A stretch of 64,000 bases of DNA from Bremerella sp. P1 (GCF_028748185.1 NZ_CP118164.1:2232001-2296000); one strand, 5' to 3'; shown: positions 9,338 through 18,319, numbered from the stretch's first letter. Notes: generated from the sequence alone by a model not told the origin. Translations and numbers: made by a program.

Positions 9338-10249
9338 ATGGAAGCCGATCACGACGAAGCATTCTCCTCGACCGCGATCCATGCGGGCGATGATGCTTCC
9401 GCCGATTCCTACGATCTCGAAGCAACCAAATGGTTGGTTCCGGCAGCCTTGGTTTTGTTTGCCATGCTGCTGTTGGAGATCGTCGTGCTTCTCGCCTGGC
9501 GAACTCCCAGCGACATCGGCATCTTCCTTCGCTTCGGCCAGGCAGGCATCGTCGGCTTCTACTTGGCTTGCGGCTGGGCGAAGTGGTGGGTTCGCTGGTT
9601 GGTCGCCGCTGGCTCGGTGCTGGGCCTTTCCGTAACCATGCTGCAGCCCCAAGATCCGGTTTCTTATGTCATGTTTGGCGTGCTGATCGTGATCTCGGCT
9701 GGGTTCACGTTTCTGGTCCGCATGATCGTCGCCGTCATTCGTGGCGAGTCGAGCCCCACACAGCGCTTCACCATCTTCGGTCTGATGCTCGTGACCGGCG
9801 TCGTGGCCGTTTGTACGGTTGCGTTGAACCAGCTTCCGGAATTCCAGGATACCGCGCGGGGGAGTTCCATCATCCTGATGATGGCTTGTTTCGGGTTGTG
9901 CTTGATCGCCCAGTGCTCTCCCCTGTGGACTACCAACCCGCGTCAGGCCATCGCCTTTGCCGCCAGTGCCATATCGCTGGCACTTGTGATGCCGTTTGGC
10001 ATCGTCGGCGTTATCTACGTGTTACAAGATCAAATGCCAGAAATGTGGAACGTCGTGACGGCGTGCTGGGGCATGGCCTTCACCACCTGGGTTACGCTCT
10101 ATCCGCTTGTCTTTGTCTTCTACGGGATGGGCGGGGCGCTGGTCGATCCGAGTTGGAAACTCAAGCCACGTCACGAGAGGTCCCTCAAGCCTGCTCGTGT
10201 CCAACCGGAATTCGATGTCCTGATGGGCGATGATGGCGATGGAACCTGA
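9338..10249 (+). CDS. Polytopic membrane protein, first of a paralogous pair
   Basis: A 303-residue protein of unknown function with about seven hydrophobic segments after a roughly 30-residue acidic N-terminus. It shares with the next gene the motifs FYLACG, WW-x-RWL, VISAGFTF, RGESS, QRFTI and PSWKL-x-PRH at corresponding positions, so the two are paralogues. The stop at 10247-10249 lies inside the 5' end of the next gene. No transporter or enzyme signature is recognised. Confidence 0.75.
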   Translation: MEADHDEAFSSTAIHAGDDASADSYDLEATKWLVPAALVLFAMLLLEIVVLLAWRTPSDIGIFLRFGQAGIVGFYLACGWAKWWVRWLVAAGSVLGLSVTMLQPQDPVSYVMFGVLIVISAGFTFLVRMIVAVIRGESSPTQRFTIFGLMLVTGVVAVCTVALNQLPEFQDTARGSSIILMMACFGLCLIAQCSPLWTTNPRQAIAFAASAISLALVMPFGIVGVIYVLQDQMPEMWNVVTACWGMAFTTWVTLYPLVFVFYGMGGALVDPSWKLKPRHERSLKPARVQPEFDVLMGDDGDGT

Positions 10250-11120
10250 TGCCGCTGAAGTGATCGAAGACGTGGGTTCGCCACCAGAACCCAAGCCTGT
10301 AACGACTGGGGGCTTGCGAATTGCGGGTGTGCTCGCGCTGCTTGTCTGGGCGATATCGATCCTGATTTGCCTCTTCAGTTCCATGCGATTTACATTCGAA
10401 ATCGGCATGTTTCTCATCTATAGCCTCACCGCGTTTACGGGGTTCTACCTGGCTTGTGGCAATGCCCGGTGGTGGGCGCGTTGGCTGCTGGCCAGCTTGA
10501 GCATCTTGCTTATCGCTTCAAGCCATTACAGCCATGACATGCTGGAAGGGATTTCCTATCACGGCGTGTTCATCGTGATCTCGGCTGGATTCACATTCGC
10601 GGGCCGCATGATCCTTTCGGCCTTTCGCGGCGAGTCGAGCGCTCGTCAGCGATTCACAATTCTCGGCTTGATGGTCGTCACGGCAATCACCGCCGTATGC
10701 CTGCTGGCGATCAATTACTTGTTCTTATCCAATGGAGCAACGGACGTGGCTGTGGCCATTGCTATTCTGACCGTGCTCGGTTTTGCGATGACCGCCCAAT
10801 GCACTCCCGCCTGGACGAACACGAAATGGGAAGCGTTTGTCTTTGCGGCAACTGGCTTCCTGATCGCGATTCCGTCCTCACTGATCATTTACGGCATCCT
10901 GGCTTTCTCCGAAAACACAACACAGTTGGTCGAGGAGGTGATGTATCCGGTATGGATGATTTTCCTCTTGCTGTGGCTGATCCTCTACCCGCTTTGGTTC
11001 AGCTTCTACGCGTTAGGCTGGAAGCTGATCCATCCCAGTTGGAAGCTTGGACCGCGTCATGCCATGAAGTCCGCGGTCCGCATGAAAGAGAAAGAAGTCG
11101 ACGTCCTGATGGAAGATTGA
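10230..11120 (+). CDS. Polytopic membrane protein, second of a paralogous pair
   Basis: A 296-residue paralogue of the preceding protein, with the same seven-segment hydrophobic layout and shared motifs. Three in-frame ATGs lie at 10230, 10233 and 10239, all upstream of the preceding stop, so the genes overlap by 11 to 20 bases and are probably translationally coupled. Both proteins end in a similar acidic tail (V-D-V-L-M-E-D here; F-D-V-L-M-G-D-D there), so the overlap lies in duplicated sequence. The function is unknown. Confidence 0.75.
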   Translation: MMAMEPDAAEVIEDVGSPPEPKPVTTGGLRIAGVLALLVWAISILICLFSSMRFTFEIGMFLIYSLTAFTGFYLACGNARWWARWLLASLSILLIASSHYSHDMLEGISYHGVFIVISAGFTFAGRMILSAFRGESSARQRFTILGLMVVTAITAVCLLAINYLFLSNGATDVAVAIAILTVLGFAMTAQCTPAWTNTKWEAFVFAATGFLIAIPSSLIIYGILAFSENTTQLVEEVMYPVWMIFLLLWLILYPLWFSFYALGWKLIHPSWKLGPRHAMKSAVRMKEKEVDVLMED

Positions 11121-11138
11121 TCGCCGATCACCGGCGGC

Positions 11139-11648
11139 TTATTCTTCTTCGTCGTCGTACTCGACATGGCGATCGCGCCAGTACGTTTCGTTGGCCAGCA
11201 CCTGTTCAATGACCGCTGGCTGATCGAGCGCCGCTGCCTGGGGCACAAGCTTGAGCTCGTGATCGGCATAGACGCCCTGCACTTCAAACTCTTCGGCATC
11301 GACCGGAATCGCCCACCCATCGAAGTAGACATACTGCTGGCCTTCCTCCAAGTCCTCGGTCATTTGCTTCATGAGTTCAATCCAAAGCTCAACGTCCTCA
11401 TCGGTCGGCGGCTCGCTGTAGCGGGTATCGAGGTCCAGGTGCGCCAGCTCCTCCCAGGTCAGATCACAAGGCGCGGCAACCGCGAAGGTATAGGCATGCC
11501 GGCACTTGGGACAAGCGAAGAGCCACCCGCAGCCACACCAGGGGCAATCCATTTGGGCCGGCGCCGAGATCCAGCACGGCTCGCACTTGCAGTGAGAAAC
11601 TAAATCGTCGTTGGCCTTCTTCAGGAACAGTCCGACCTTTTCACTCAT
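11139..11648 (-). CDS. Hypothetical zinc-finger-like acidic protein
   Basis: A 169-residue protein, not recognised as a named family. The first 50 residues hold clustered cysteines (CKCEPC, CPWCGCGW, ACPKC) that could bind one or two zinc ions. The rest is acidic (many Asp/Glu) and ends in YDDEEE. It converges with the membrane protein ending at 11120, with only 18 bases between stops. There is no signal peptide, so it is probably cytosolic. Confidence 0.65.
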   Translation of the reverse strand: MSEKVGLFLKKANDDLVSHCKCEPCWISAPAQMDCPWCGCGWLFACPKCRHAYTFAVAAPCDLTWEELAHLDLDTRYSEPPTDEDVELWIELMKQMTEDLEEGQQYVYFDGWAIPVDAEEFEVQGVYADHELKLVPQAAALDQPAVIEQVLANETYWRDRHVEYDDEEE

Positions 11649-11939
11649 CGATCGATCCTTGCTTCACAGGGCGTAACTCACCAGGGCAATTCATCGCCAA
11701 GCGGCGCATACCTGAGATGCCGTTCGGTGTACCCTACCCAGTCGCCGACAGCAAGCATTTGCTGCTTCCCAGAAAAATGAAGAACGATTTCTGCGGAAAT
11801 TCGTCGAACTAAATAGAGAGAACGATCAATCCTTTGTGAAAGTCTTTTCCCACTCGGTTTTCGCATTCCCTTCCCCCCGACAGGTATGCATAATCGGAAG
11901 ATAGATTCGCTCTGGCCCGCTTTCCTTCATTGCCTTCTT

Positions 11940-13430
11940 ATGTCTCGAATGATTCGAACACTTACGATTGCCTTCGTTGTTTTGCTGCTTCCCACGCGAC
12001 TGGCCTTTGCCCAGATGAGCGCCTCGCCGTGGATGCTCGCCTCCGACATCACCATCCCTGCGGACGAGGACGCCCAGATCACCATGGGGCCTTCCGGTTG
12101 CCCGGTGATCGTGGTCAACCGCGAGGCCTGGCACATCAAATCGAAGAAGGTGGTGCAGACGATCCCCGAAGGGACTGAGATCGGTGAATACCGCTGCTTG
12201 AGCGCCAACGGCAAGTACTTCGCCGCATTCGCAGGCCGCCGTTTCGATCGTGGGAAACCAGTCAACGTCTGGAACCTGGTCACCGGCGAGATCGTCGCCA
12301 CGGTGCCTGGCAAGTCGGATACGACCTACCAGGTGATGAAGATCATGTACAACCGCTACTTGTTGGTGGCTCCGTACGATGGCAAGACATTGACGATTTG
12401 GGATCTTGAGGAAAACAAGAAGACCCGTGATGTCTTCGTCCGAGCCGAACGCATCGAAGAAGGTCAGCTGACCGTTTCGCCGGATGGTAAGTACCTGGCA
12501 CTGTGCGAAGGAGACAAGGTCTCGGTCATGACGCTGGCCGATGGTCGCTACGTGGGCAACATGGCTGCTCCGCTGAGCGATCTGGAAAGCCGTTCCAGTT
12601 GGACGCTCCGTGCTCGCGATGTCGAAGACCTCGAGTTCTCGCCCGATGGCCAGGAGATGGCGGCGGTCTACGGCACGTTCAGCAGGCAGCGCCTGGTGGT
12701 CTGGAACAGCAAGGGACAGATCATCCAAGACATCCTCTTGAACGTCCCTTATGGCCGCTTGAATGCGTACAGCTTGTCGTGGCTACCGGATCAAAGAGGC
12801 TGGATCGTCGACGGCAACGTCATCGATCGCGAAACCAAACGGATCACCGTTCAGTTCAAACGTCCGCGTAACGACAACGACGAGATCACGGTGCTCGACA
12901 AATATTTCCTGATGGGACGCTTCGGCGAAGAGGCCGAAACGATCACCATGATCGGCCTTCCCTGGGAAGAAGTCGCCCGGTCGCTGGAGGCGATGAATTC
13001 CGTCGACAACGTGATCATCGGCCCAGGTGCCAAGCTTTCGCTGTATGTCTACATGCGAGGCCAACGCAGCCCGTCGGTCGACAAAGCCCGGGCAGCCATC
13101 GGCGACGCGATCGTGGCCCGCCTGAAAGCGGACAAGATGCTTTACGCTGCAGACCAAGACGCCTACTTCCGCTTCAACGCCGAGCCTGCTTCGCCAGAGC
13201 ATCAATACGGCCAGTTGAAGCTGGAACTTCTCATGAAGGGCTCCGACGAGCCGATCTGGTCGCACACGTTCTCATCGTCGACAGCCACCGGCTTCCTGCA
13301 AGGCTTGGATAAACAAGAGATCTCGGACGCATCCGCCACACAAGTCGCCGCCGAAATCAAACGCCTCCAGATCCCCTACTTCATCCCCCGCACCGCCGAC
13401 TTCCTACCGCTGCCGTTTGTGGTGCAGTAG
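11940..13430 (+). CDS. Exported WD40/beta-propeller-like protein
   Basis: A 496-residue exported protein. The ATG at 11940 gives a clear signal peptide (MSRMIRTLTIAF...RLAFA), which the in-frame start at 11886 would bury behind 18 residues. The middle (about residues 30-300) has WD40-like strands such as NVWNLVTGEIVATVPG, LTIWDLE and LEFSPDGQEMAAVYG. The C-terminal third lacks such repeats and has no recognised domain. The function is unknown. Its 3' end borders the accessory patch that carries the epmA repeat copies. Confidence 0.75.
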   Translation: MSRMIRTLTIAFVVLLLPTRLAFAQMSASPWMLASDITIPADEDAQITMGPSGCPVIVVNREAWHIKSKKVVQTIPEGTEIGEYRCLSANGKYFAAFAGRRFDRGKPVNVWNLVTGEIVATVPGKSDTTYQVMKIMYNRYLLVAPYDGKTLTIWDLEENKKTRDVFVRAERIEEGQLTVSPDGKYLALCEGDKVSVMTLADGRYVGNMAAPLSDLESRSSWTLRARDVEDLEFSPDGQEMAAVYGTFSRQRLVVWNSKGQIIQDILLNVPYGRLNAYSLSWLPDQRGWIVDGNVIDRETKRITVQFKRPRNDNDEITVLDKYFLMGRFGEEAETITMIGLPWEEVARSLEAMNSVDNVIIGPGAKLSLYVYMRGQRSPSVDKARAAIGDAIVARLKADKMLYAADQDAYFRFNAEPASPEHQYGQLKLELLMKGSDEPIWSHTFSSSTATGFLQGLDKQEISDASATQVAAEIKRLQIPYFIPRTADFLPLPFVVQ

Positions 13431-13453
13431 GCCAGCGCGTTCAAGCCTGACGA

Positions 13454-13474
13454 GTCGGAAACGGGATCACCTCG
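13454..13474 (-). repeat. Distal partial copy of the epmA 3' end
   Basis: Twenty-one bases identical to 15477-15497 within epmA and close to 14416-14436 in the second copy. Read on the minus strand in the epmA frame it encodes E-V-I-P-F-P-T-R followed by Q-A-stop, where epmA has L-A-stop. Similarity ends on both sides. It marks the outer border of the accessory patch. Confidence 0.6.
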
Positions 13475-13560
13475 CAAGGGGCATCCAGTCCACAGCCAGT
13501 TTCCGGCCGTTCTTCGTGAATGGCTAATTATCAACCTAGAATGACCGTCCTGCGGAGCAA

Positions 13561-14343
13561 GTGCTGATGCTGCCGGAAGACAACGCGTTTCTTTTTGGCG
13601 TGTTAAAACTTGCCAAAGCAACGCCCAACTCTCAGGGTCGCCATACGTTCGGTGGGAACACTCCATTTCGTGGCGCGACACGAGAGGATTGTGATGGCCT
13701 CTTAGTACATCATTTGTATTCTCTTGATTTAGCCGATCCTGCGTTACCGTTCAGTCCACCGGGATTGAAGTCGTTACCGTTGCTCTACTGCTTTGATTTT
13801 CGCGCAAACACGATTGGGTATCGCTTTTCAACTGACGATTCGCTTCAGTTTTTCTTCGATCGATCAGATCCGAATCTATCTTCCGAGGAAGAATGGCCAT
13901 ACGAAGACTATCCTGAGCGATTCCCAAGAGTCCCCATGAGTATCACCCCAGTACCCTACAATCCGCAGGATCCTGAAGATGTTTACGCTTGGGCCGGCAT
14001 TTTTGGCATGGATCACATTTCAAAAGAAGGTGAAGAACTTCTTCAAAAGAAAGCTCACGAATCGGCTCGGCTTTGGCAACAGGATGCTCCGCAGACCAGA
14101 GAAGAACTATCCGATTACCTTGACATGCCATTCTCCCAAGGACGCCCCACTTCGCGATGTATGAACCCCTTGTGCGAATACTCTCAGCAAGATCGTCGCA
14201 ACCAACTTCGGACCATCGCGATTGTTCCCAATTGTCCTACAAAGGAAACTTACTTATTCGGCAAATATGAAGATGACGTGATTCTGATTTTCCAAATGTG
14301 CGAAAAGTGTCAGACCATTCGCGTTTCCAATCAGTGCACGTAG
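13561..14343 (+). CDS. Hypothetical protein in the epmA-linked accessory patch
   Basis: A 260-residue protein (GTG at 13561; the ATG at 13567 is equally possible and better spaced from GGAG at about 13554). It contains aromatic-rich stretches (YCFDFRANTIGYRFS, LQFFFDRSD). A C-terminal cysteine set (CMNPLC, then C, then CEKC) may be a zinc ribbon. Base composition is clearly more AT-rich than the neighbouring core genes. It lies between two copies of the epmA 3' end and so may be a captured cassette gene. No family is recognised with confidence. Confidence 0.6.
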   Translation: MLMLPEDNAFLFGVLKLAKATPNSQGRHTFGGNTPFRGATREDCDGLLVHHLYSLDLADPALPFSPPGLKSLPLLYCFDFRANTIGYRFSTDDSLQFFFDRSDPNLSSEEEWPYEDYPERFPRVPMSITPVPYNPQDPEDVYAWAGIFGMDHISKEGEELLQKKAHESARLWQQDAPQTREELSDYLDMPFSQGRPTSRCMNPLCEYSQQDRRNQLRTIAIVPNCPTKETYLFGKYEDDVILIFQMCEKCQTIRVSNQCT

Positions 14344-14406
14344 TATCCTCGTGTGCAATCCCTTCTGGGGCTTTGGTTTCATGAGGAAAGAACTTGATGA
14401 GATCAC

Positions 14407-14487
14407 GCCAACCGCGTCGGAAATGGAATCACCTCGTCTATCGACTTCGCTCCGATCGCCGCCATCACCAGGCGATCCAATCCCAAC
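14407..14487 (-). repeat. Second copy of the epmA 3' end (81 bp direct repeat)
   Basis: This segment matches 15468-15548 with six mismatches in 81 bases. On the minus strand it encodes the same last 27 residues of EpmA (from LGLDRL to TRLA) and its own stop codon. All six differences are synonymous third-position changes. With the genuine epmA end it brackets the ankyrin lipoprotein gene. Confidence 0.85.
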
Positions 14488-14489
14488 AA

Positions 14490-15434
14490 CTATTTGTTTT
14501 CATCGGAAAAACTAGCCGCTCGCTCTTGGTAACCGAGTGTGTCTTTATGGCTTTCTACTTCCGGATGATTCTTGATCCAACGATTCCATCTCTGGTGATC
14601 CGATCGTACGTTGGCGACAGAGATTCCATGATCGGTTAACCAGTTTTCAATTTGCTCAAAATCGGACTGTTGCTGGGTAGTCCAACTCTTCGGGTTTATA
14701 TTTTCGCTTTCGACGAAGACATCGACAAAATTAAGCAGACTCGGCTGTTGGCGTACCATAGGGTCCGCTCCGTTTTGCAGCAAGAACAACGCGATCCCAT
14801 ATTGCCCTCCCCAGCCTGCGGCACGCATCAGTGGCGTATCCCCTGATCGACCGCGTCCATTAATATCAGCCCCAGCATCGAGCAGCATACGAATCCTCTG
14901 CTTTTTTGACGGAGCATGCGAAATAACGAGACAGAGTGGGGTATCGCCATTCGCATTTGTCAGATTGGGATCTCCATCATGCGTAAGGACAGCACCGAGA
15001 AAGCCATCCTGTGATGCCTTCGTCGCCAGATGAATGATTTCATCGCCAGGCTTAATGACATTGGTACCAAAACGACTCTGAAATGTGAGATTCGGATTGG
15101 TACCCTTCTGCAGCAACATCTCAAAACATTCTAAATTGTTGCGGGCAAATGCCCACAGCAGCAGTGTCATACCGTCCTTGCCAATTGCATTAACATCAGC
15201 ACCTGCCTCAGCCAAACGTTTTATCTTGCTTGGATTGTTGGAGTCGATTGAGTCGCATAACTCGATAACTTGCTCGTCATGGAAGAAATCGTTTGCTCGC
15301 CAGCCATTCGCCCCAGGAAATGCAGCGGACTTGGGTGGATGAGGATAACACCCCAAAGCCATGACGATGCAAAGCAAAAACCCTAAACCTACAACAGGCA
15401 AGACATTCATAGGATTGAGCATGGCATAAGTCAC
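14490..15434 (-). CDS. Ankyrin-repeat lipoprotein
   Basis: A 314-residue protein with an N-terminal hydrophobic stretch ending in a lipobox (MALGC), so it is probably lipid-anchored. It contains four or so ankyrin repeats (about residues 65-230), shown by IKRLAEAGADVNAIGKDG, LLQKGTNPNL, NANGDTPLCLV and LLDAGADINGRGRSGDTPL. Ankyrin repeats mediate protein-protein contacts. The exact start is unclear: ATGs at 15434, 15422 and 15410 all keep the signal sequence. The gene is AT-rich compared with the core genes and is flanked on both sides by 81-bp copies of the epmA 3' end, which suggests acquisition as a unit of about 1 kb. Confidence 0.8.
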   Translation of the reverse strand: MTYAMLNPMNVLPVVGLGFLLCIVMALGCYPHPPKSAAFPGANGWRANDFFHDEQVIELCDSIDSNNPSKIKRLAEAGADVNAIGKDGMTLLLWAFARNNLECFEMLLQKGTNPNLTFQSRFGTNVIKPGDEIIHLATKASQDGFLGAVLTHDGDPNLTNANGDTPLCLVISHAPSKKQRIRMLLDAGADINGRGRSGDTPLMRAAGWGGQYGIALFLLQNGADPMVRQQPSLLNFVDVFVESENINPKSWTTQQQSDFEQIENWLTDHGISVANVRSDHQRWNRWIKNHPEVESHKDTLGYQERAASFSDENK

Positions 15435-15463
15435 TTCGGAAAAAAGGGCACGGGATCATTTCC

Positions 15464-16447
15464 CTAAGCCAACCGCGTCGGAAACGGGATCACCTCGTCG
15501 ATCGACTTCGCTCCGATCGCCGCCATTACCAGACGATCCAAACCCAACGCACAGCCGCTACACGCTGGCAGGCCGTCGCGCATCGCTTCGATTAGCTGGC
15601 TCTCTTCTGGCAAAGCGGGCTTGCCGAGTGACTCACGAGCCGCGTTGCTGGTTCGGTTTCTCTCCACCAAAATCTCGGCGTCGAGCAGTTCGTCGTAGCC
15701 GTTGGCCAGTTCCATCCCATCGACAAACAGTTCAAAGCGGCAAGCTACCCGCGGGTCAGCTTCATCCAGCCGGGCCAGCGCTGCCTGCGAGGCCGGGTAG
15801 TGATACAGGATCACCGGCCGATCGAAGCCGAGCTTCGGCTGAATCAGTTCCGATAGCAGCAGTTCCAACAGGCCGTCGATGTCATCATCCGAGAACGACT
15901 CCGGCACGCTGACGTTGTGCGTTTCGGCTATCGCTTTAAGCTGCTGCGTCGTTGTGGCCAGCGGGTCGATGCCCAGATGCGTCTGAAAGAGCTGGGCGTA
16001 GCTGATGGTTTCGGCTGGGCCTCGCTGCAAAGCGGCCTCGGCCAAATCGGATAGTAGCTGCATGCCGGCCTGCAGGTCGTCGCCGACTCGGTACCATTCA
16101 ATCAGCGTGAACTCGACATTGTGCTGCAAGCCAGCCTCGGCCAGGCGAAAGGCCTTGGTGATCTGAAAGATGGCATCCGCCCCAGCCGCCACCAGCCGCT
16201 TCATGGCGAACTCAGGCGACGTCTGCAGGTAGTATCGCTCGCCTTCGCTCGGCTTAGCCGGATTCCAGGAGAGCGGCACCGGCACGGGATCGAGATGCGT
16301 GTCGACGACCGTGTCCCGAGAAAGTAGCGGCGTCTCAACTTCCCAGAACCCGAGAGCCAGGAAGAAGGCCCGCACAGTTTGGGTGATCTCGTGACGGCGT
16401 TTCAAGTTGTCGATCGACGCGGTAGGACGCCAGGAGTGATTGGGCAT
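15464..16447 (-). CDS. epmA: EF-P lysine lysyltransferase (EpmA/PoxA/GenX)
   Basis: A 327-residue truncated class II lysyl-tRNA synthetase paralogue that attaches (R)-beta-lysine to elongation factor P. It lacks the anticodon-binding domain, as expected for the family. Class II motif 2 is FRLAEAGLQHNVEFTLIEWY, and motif 3 is the glycine-rich GCALGLDRLVMA near the C-terminus. The last 27 residues (through TRLA) are duplicated downstream at 14407-14487 and partly at 13454-13474. epmB and efp are not in the window. Confidence 0.9.
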   Translation of the reverse strand: MPNHSWRPTASIDNLKRRHEITQTVRAFFLALGFWEVETPLLSRDTVVDTHLDPVPVPLSWNPAKPSEGERYYLQTSPEFAMKRLVAAGADAIFQITKAFRLAEAGLQHNVEFTLIEWYRVGDDLQAGMQLLSDLAEAALQRGPAETISYAQLFQTHLGIDPLATTTQQLKAIAETHNVSVPESFSDDDIDGLLELLLSELIQPKLGFDRPVILYHYPASQAALARLDEADPRVACRFELFVDGMELANGYDELLDAEILVERNRTSNAARESLGKPALPEESQLIEAMRDGLPACSGCALGLDRLVMAAIGAKSIDEVIPFPTRLA

Positions 16448-16470
16448 GAAAGCAAAACAATCAAGTCTTA

Positions 16471-16508
16471 GTCCCCTCTCCCTCGCTGGGAGAGGGTTAG
16501 GGTGAGGG
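16471..16508 (+). repeat. REP-like repeat, left arm
   Basis: A CCCTCTCC-rich element (TCCCCTCTCCC ... GGGAGAGGGTTAGGGTGAGGG), itself a short palindrome. An inverted relative lies at 16600-16644. The pair brackets about 90 bases of non-coding DNA between the epmA start and the NRDE gene end. Confidence 0.65.
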
Positions 16509-16599
16509 TTTATTGAGCGACGCTAATATAACACCGCCAGACGAAGTACTGCACCAATCTGGAACACATGGCGGGCATTCGCTTGAGAGAAGCACGAGC

Positions 16600-16644
16600 C
16601 CCCTCACCCTAACACTCTCCCCCGCAGACGGTGGAGAGGGGACC
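16600..16644 (-). repeat. REP-like repeat, right arm (inverted)
   Basis: CCCCTCACCCTAACACTCTC ... GTGGAGAGGGGACC is the inverted counterpart of 16471-16508, with some mismatches. Such CCCTCACCCTAACCCTCTCC elements are scattered in many bacterial genomes, and pairs like this are typical of REP doublets or small MITEs. Confidence 0.65.
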
Positions 16645-16654
16645 GGAATGTCCA

Positions 16655-16692
16655 ATAAAAAAAGAGCACATCACGCATGCAATGTGCTCTTT
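16655..16692 (-). terminator. Terminator of the NRDE gene
   Basis: On the minus strand, AGAGCACAT and ATGTGCTCT form a perfect nine-base stem followed by a run of seven T residues. It lies 29 bases past the stop of the gene at 16721. Confidence 0.8.
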
Positions 16693-16720
16693 CGAGTGTT
16701 ATCAATTTCTCGTCGGCGAA

Positions 16721-17497
16721 CTAGGCTTCGGCTCGGGAAGCTCGGGCTTCGCGAAGACCGCGGCTGAGGATGTCTCGCAACAGTGGCGAGTAATCTTCGT
16801 AGCCAACCTTGGTCGGAGGACCTTCGGTGTATTGGAAGATGGCGTCGCGGGGCTTTTTGCCCAGCGAGATCAGCGTGCTGCTGACCGTACCCCATTCCTT
16901 ACCTTCGATCACCATCCCAGGACGACCTTGAGCCGCTGGCGGACGGGCAAAGACCTTGCTGGAAACGGCCAGGAACTTCACGGCCGAATCAAGCGTCTGC
17001 AGGGTCATCAAGCGATGAGCCAGCTGAACACGTTCGTCGCGCGAATCGTTCAGGTCGTGACCACCGATCAGGTTCAGGCCTTCTTCCAGGCGTTGAGCGT
17101 TGACGTCGTCGCCACCATGCACGACCCAACCGCTGTCGGCGTCGGCCATGACGAAGTTGACTCCGTCGTACTGCTCGGACATCAGTCCTTCCATCGCCAC
17201 TTCGACAGCAGCCTGAGCACTGCTGGCCCGCAGCAGTTCACGGCACAAAAGTCCCCGCGAACGAGGTACTGCTGGACGCTTCATCTTGCGACGGTTAGTG
17301 CATCCGACAACGAGACCGTGCTGATTGACGCCGAGCCAGGTTCCCCCAGCTTGTTGATCAATGCCGCACAACGCTCGTGGCTTCCCCGATTGAATCGAGG
17401 GAGCGAGCGTGGGACGATCATAAAATTCTTCCCGATTAGCCGCGACGAGAATCGGGGCCTCAGGAACGCTTCGGTATTGGATTGCCAATAGGCACAT
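16721..17497 (-). CDS. NRDE/TANGO2 family protein
   Basis: A 258-residue member of the NRDE (TANGO2-like) family. The start at 17497 puts the conserved Met-Cys at the N-terminus (MCLLAIQY), where Cys2 is the presumed Ntn-type nucleophile. The signature AANREEFYDRP follows at about residues 19-29. GGTWLGVNQHGLVVGCTNR is the next conserved block. Eukaryotic TANGO2 has been linked to heme and lipid handling; the bacterial role is not settled. An upstream in-frame start at 17548 would hide Cys2 and is rejected. Confidence 0.88.
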   Translation of the reverse strand: MCLLAIQYRSVPEAPILVAANREEFYDRPTLAPSIQSGKPRALCGIDQQAGGTWLGVNQHGLVVGCTNRRKMKRPAVPRSRGLLCRELLRASSAQAAVEVAMEGLMSEQYDGVNFVMADADSGWVVHGGDDVNAQRLEEGLNLIGGHDLNDSRDERVQLAHRLMTLQTLDSAVKFLAVSSKVFARPPAAQGRPGMVIEGKEWGTVSSTLISLGKKPRDAIFQYTEGPPTKVGYEDYSPLLRDILSRGLREARASRAEA

Positions 17498-18319
17498 ATT
17501 GTTAAAGAGCGGGGCTAGAGGATTGAAAAAAGCAAGTGCCCTGGTCACGCCCCAAGGTCGATCTAATTCCCTTGAGTCTATTCTTTTTTCCCCATTCGGA
17601 CACCCTTTAATGGGGGTCGAGTACCTAAATTTTTGTTAAAACAAGTTTCTCGGACGGCCGCTTGAAGGAAGTGTGAAAAGAGGGACACAAATAAGCCCGC
17701 TATCCCCACCTTTAAGGTACACCCTCGATCGGCGGCCCCCCCGCCAGATGGCAGCCAATTGTCAAAAAACTCGGCAAAATCGACATTAATGGACTCGGAG
17801 TCGCTCGGGGCAGCCGCCCCCGATGCGTCTCCGGCTTCGACGACCGCAGGCGACCTACCTCGGTTTGATGGTGCCTGAACGATGCCTAGATCGGACCAAA
17901 ACGTCACCGTAACCGTCAAAGACAAGGTTGATTTCAGCCCCCCTATCCAGTCGACCGTGATCACCCTTTGTTCGCTTCGAAGGACACGCCAACGCAGCGT
18001 GTGTTCGGCATCTTCCAAGGAGGACGATCGAAGGGCGAATAGCCGCTGGTACGAAACGCCTGGTGATCGTCGTGTATTTCGTTCAGCTACCGACCTGGGT
18101 GAAGCAGCGTCAAATTTCCGTTATCATTTGAGACGGGTTGTTTGACTCGGCCATCTGCGAAGAGGCTGTCCTTGTGCCGATCAAACGCGAAGACGTAAGT
18201 GGCAACGAACTCTGATCTGCTTCTTTCCACCGACTTGGCCAGCCGGCGTGAGAAGTGTCACTGAACTTTTCAACCCTCTTTTCCCTAGCCAAGCGGAACA
18301 GCAATTCGGGAGTGATGAT
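17498..18319. other. Long gap without a convincing gene
   Basis: This gap of about 820 bases lies between divergent genes. A 146-codon minus-strand frame (17578-18018) and shorter plus frames exist, but none shows a recognisable domain or a good ribosome binding site. The left part has several homopolymer runs (T6 at 17584-17589, C8 near 17735). It could hold regulatory sequence, a decayed gene or a small fast-evolving protein. Confidence 0.4.

Noticed and set aside
17578-18018. A 146-codon minus-strand frame in the 820-base gap
   Set aside because: No homology pattern, signal or ribosome binding site is recognised; it could be real but is not supported.
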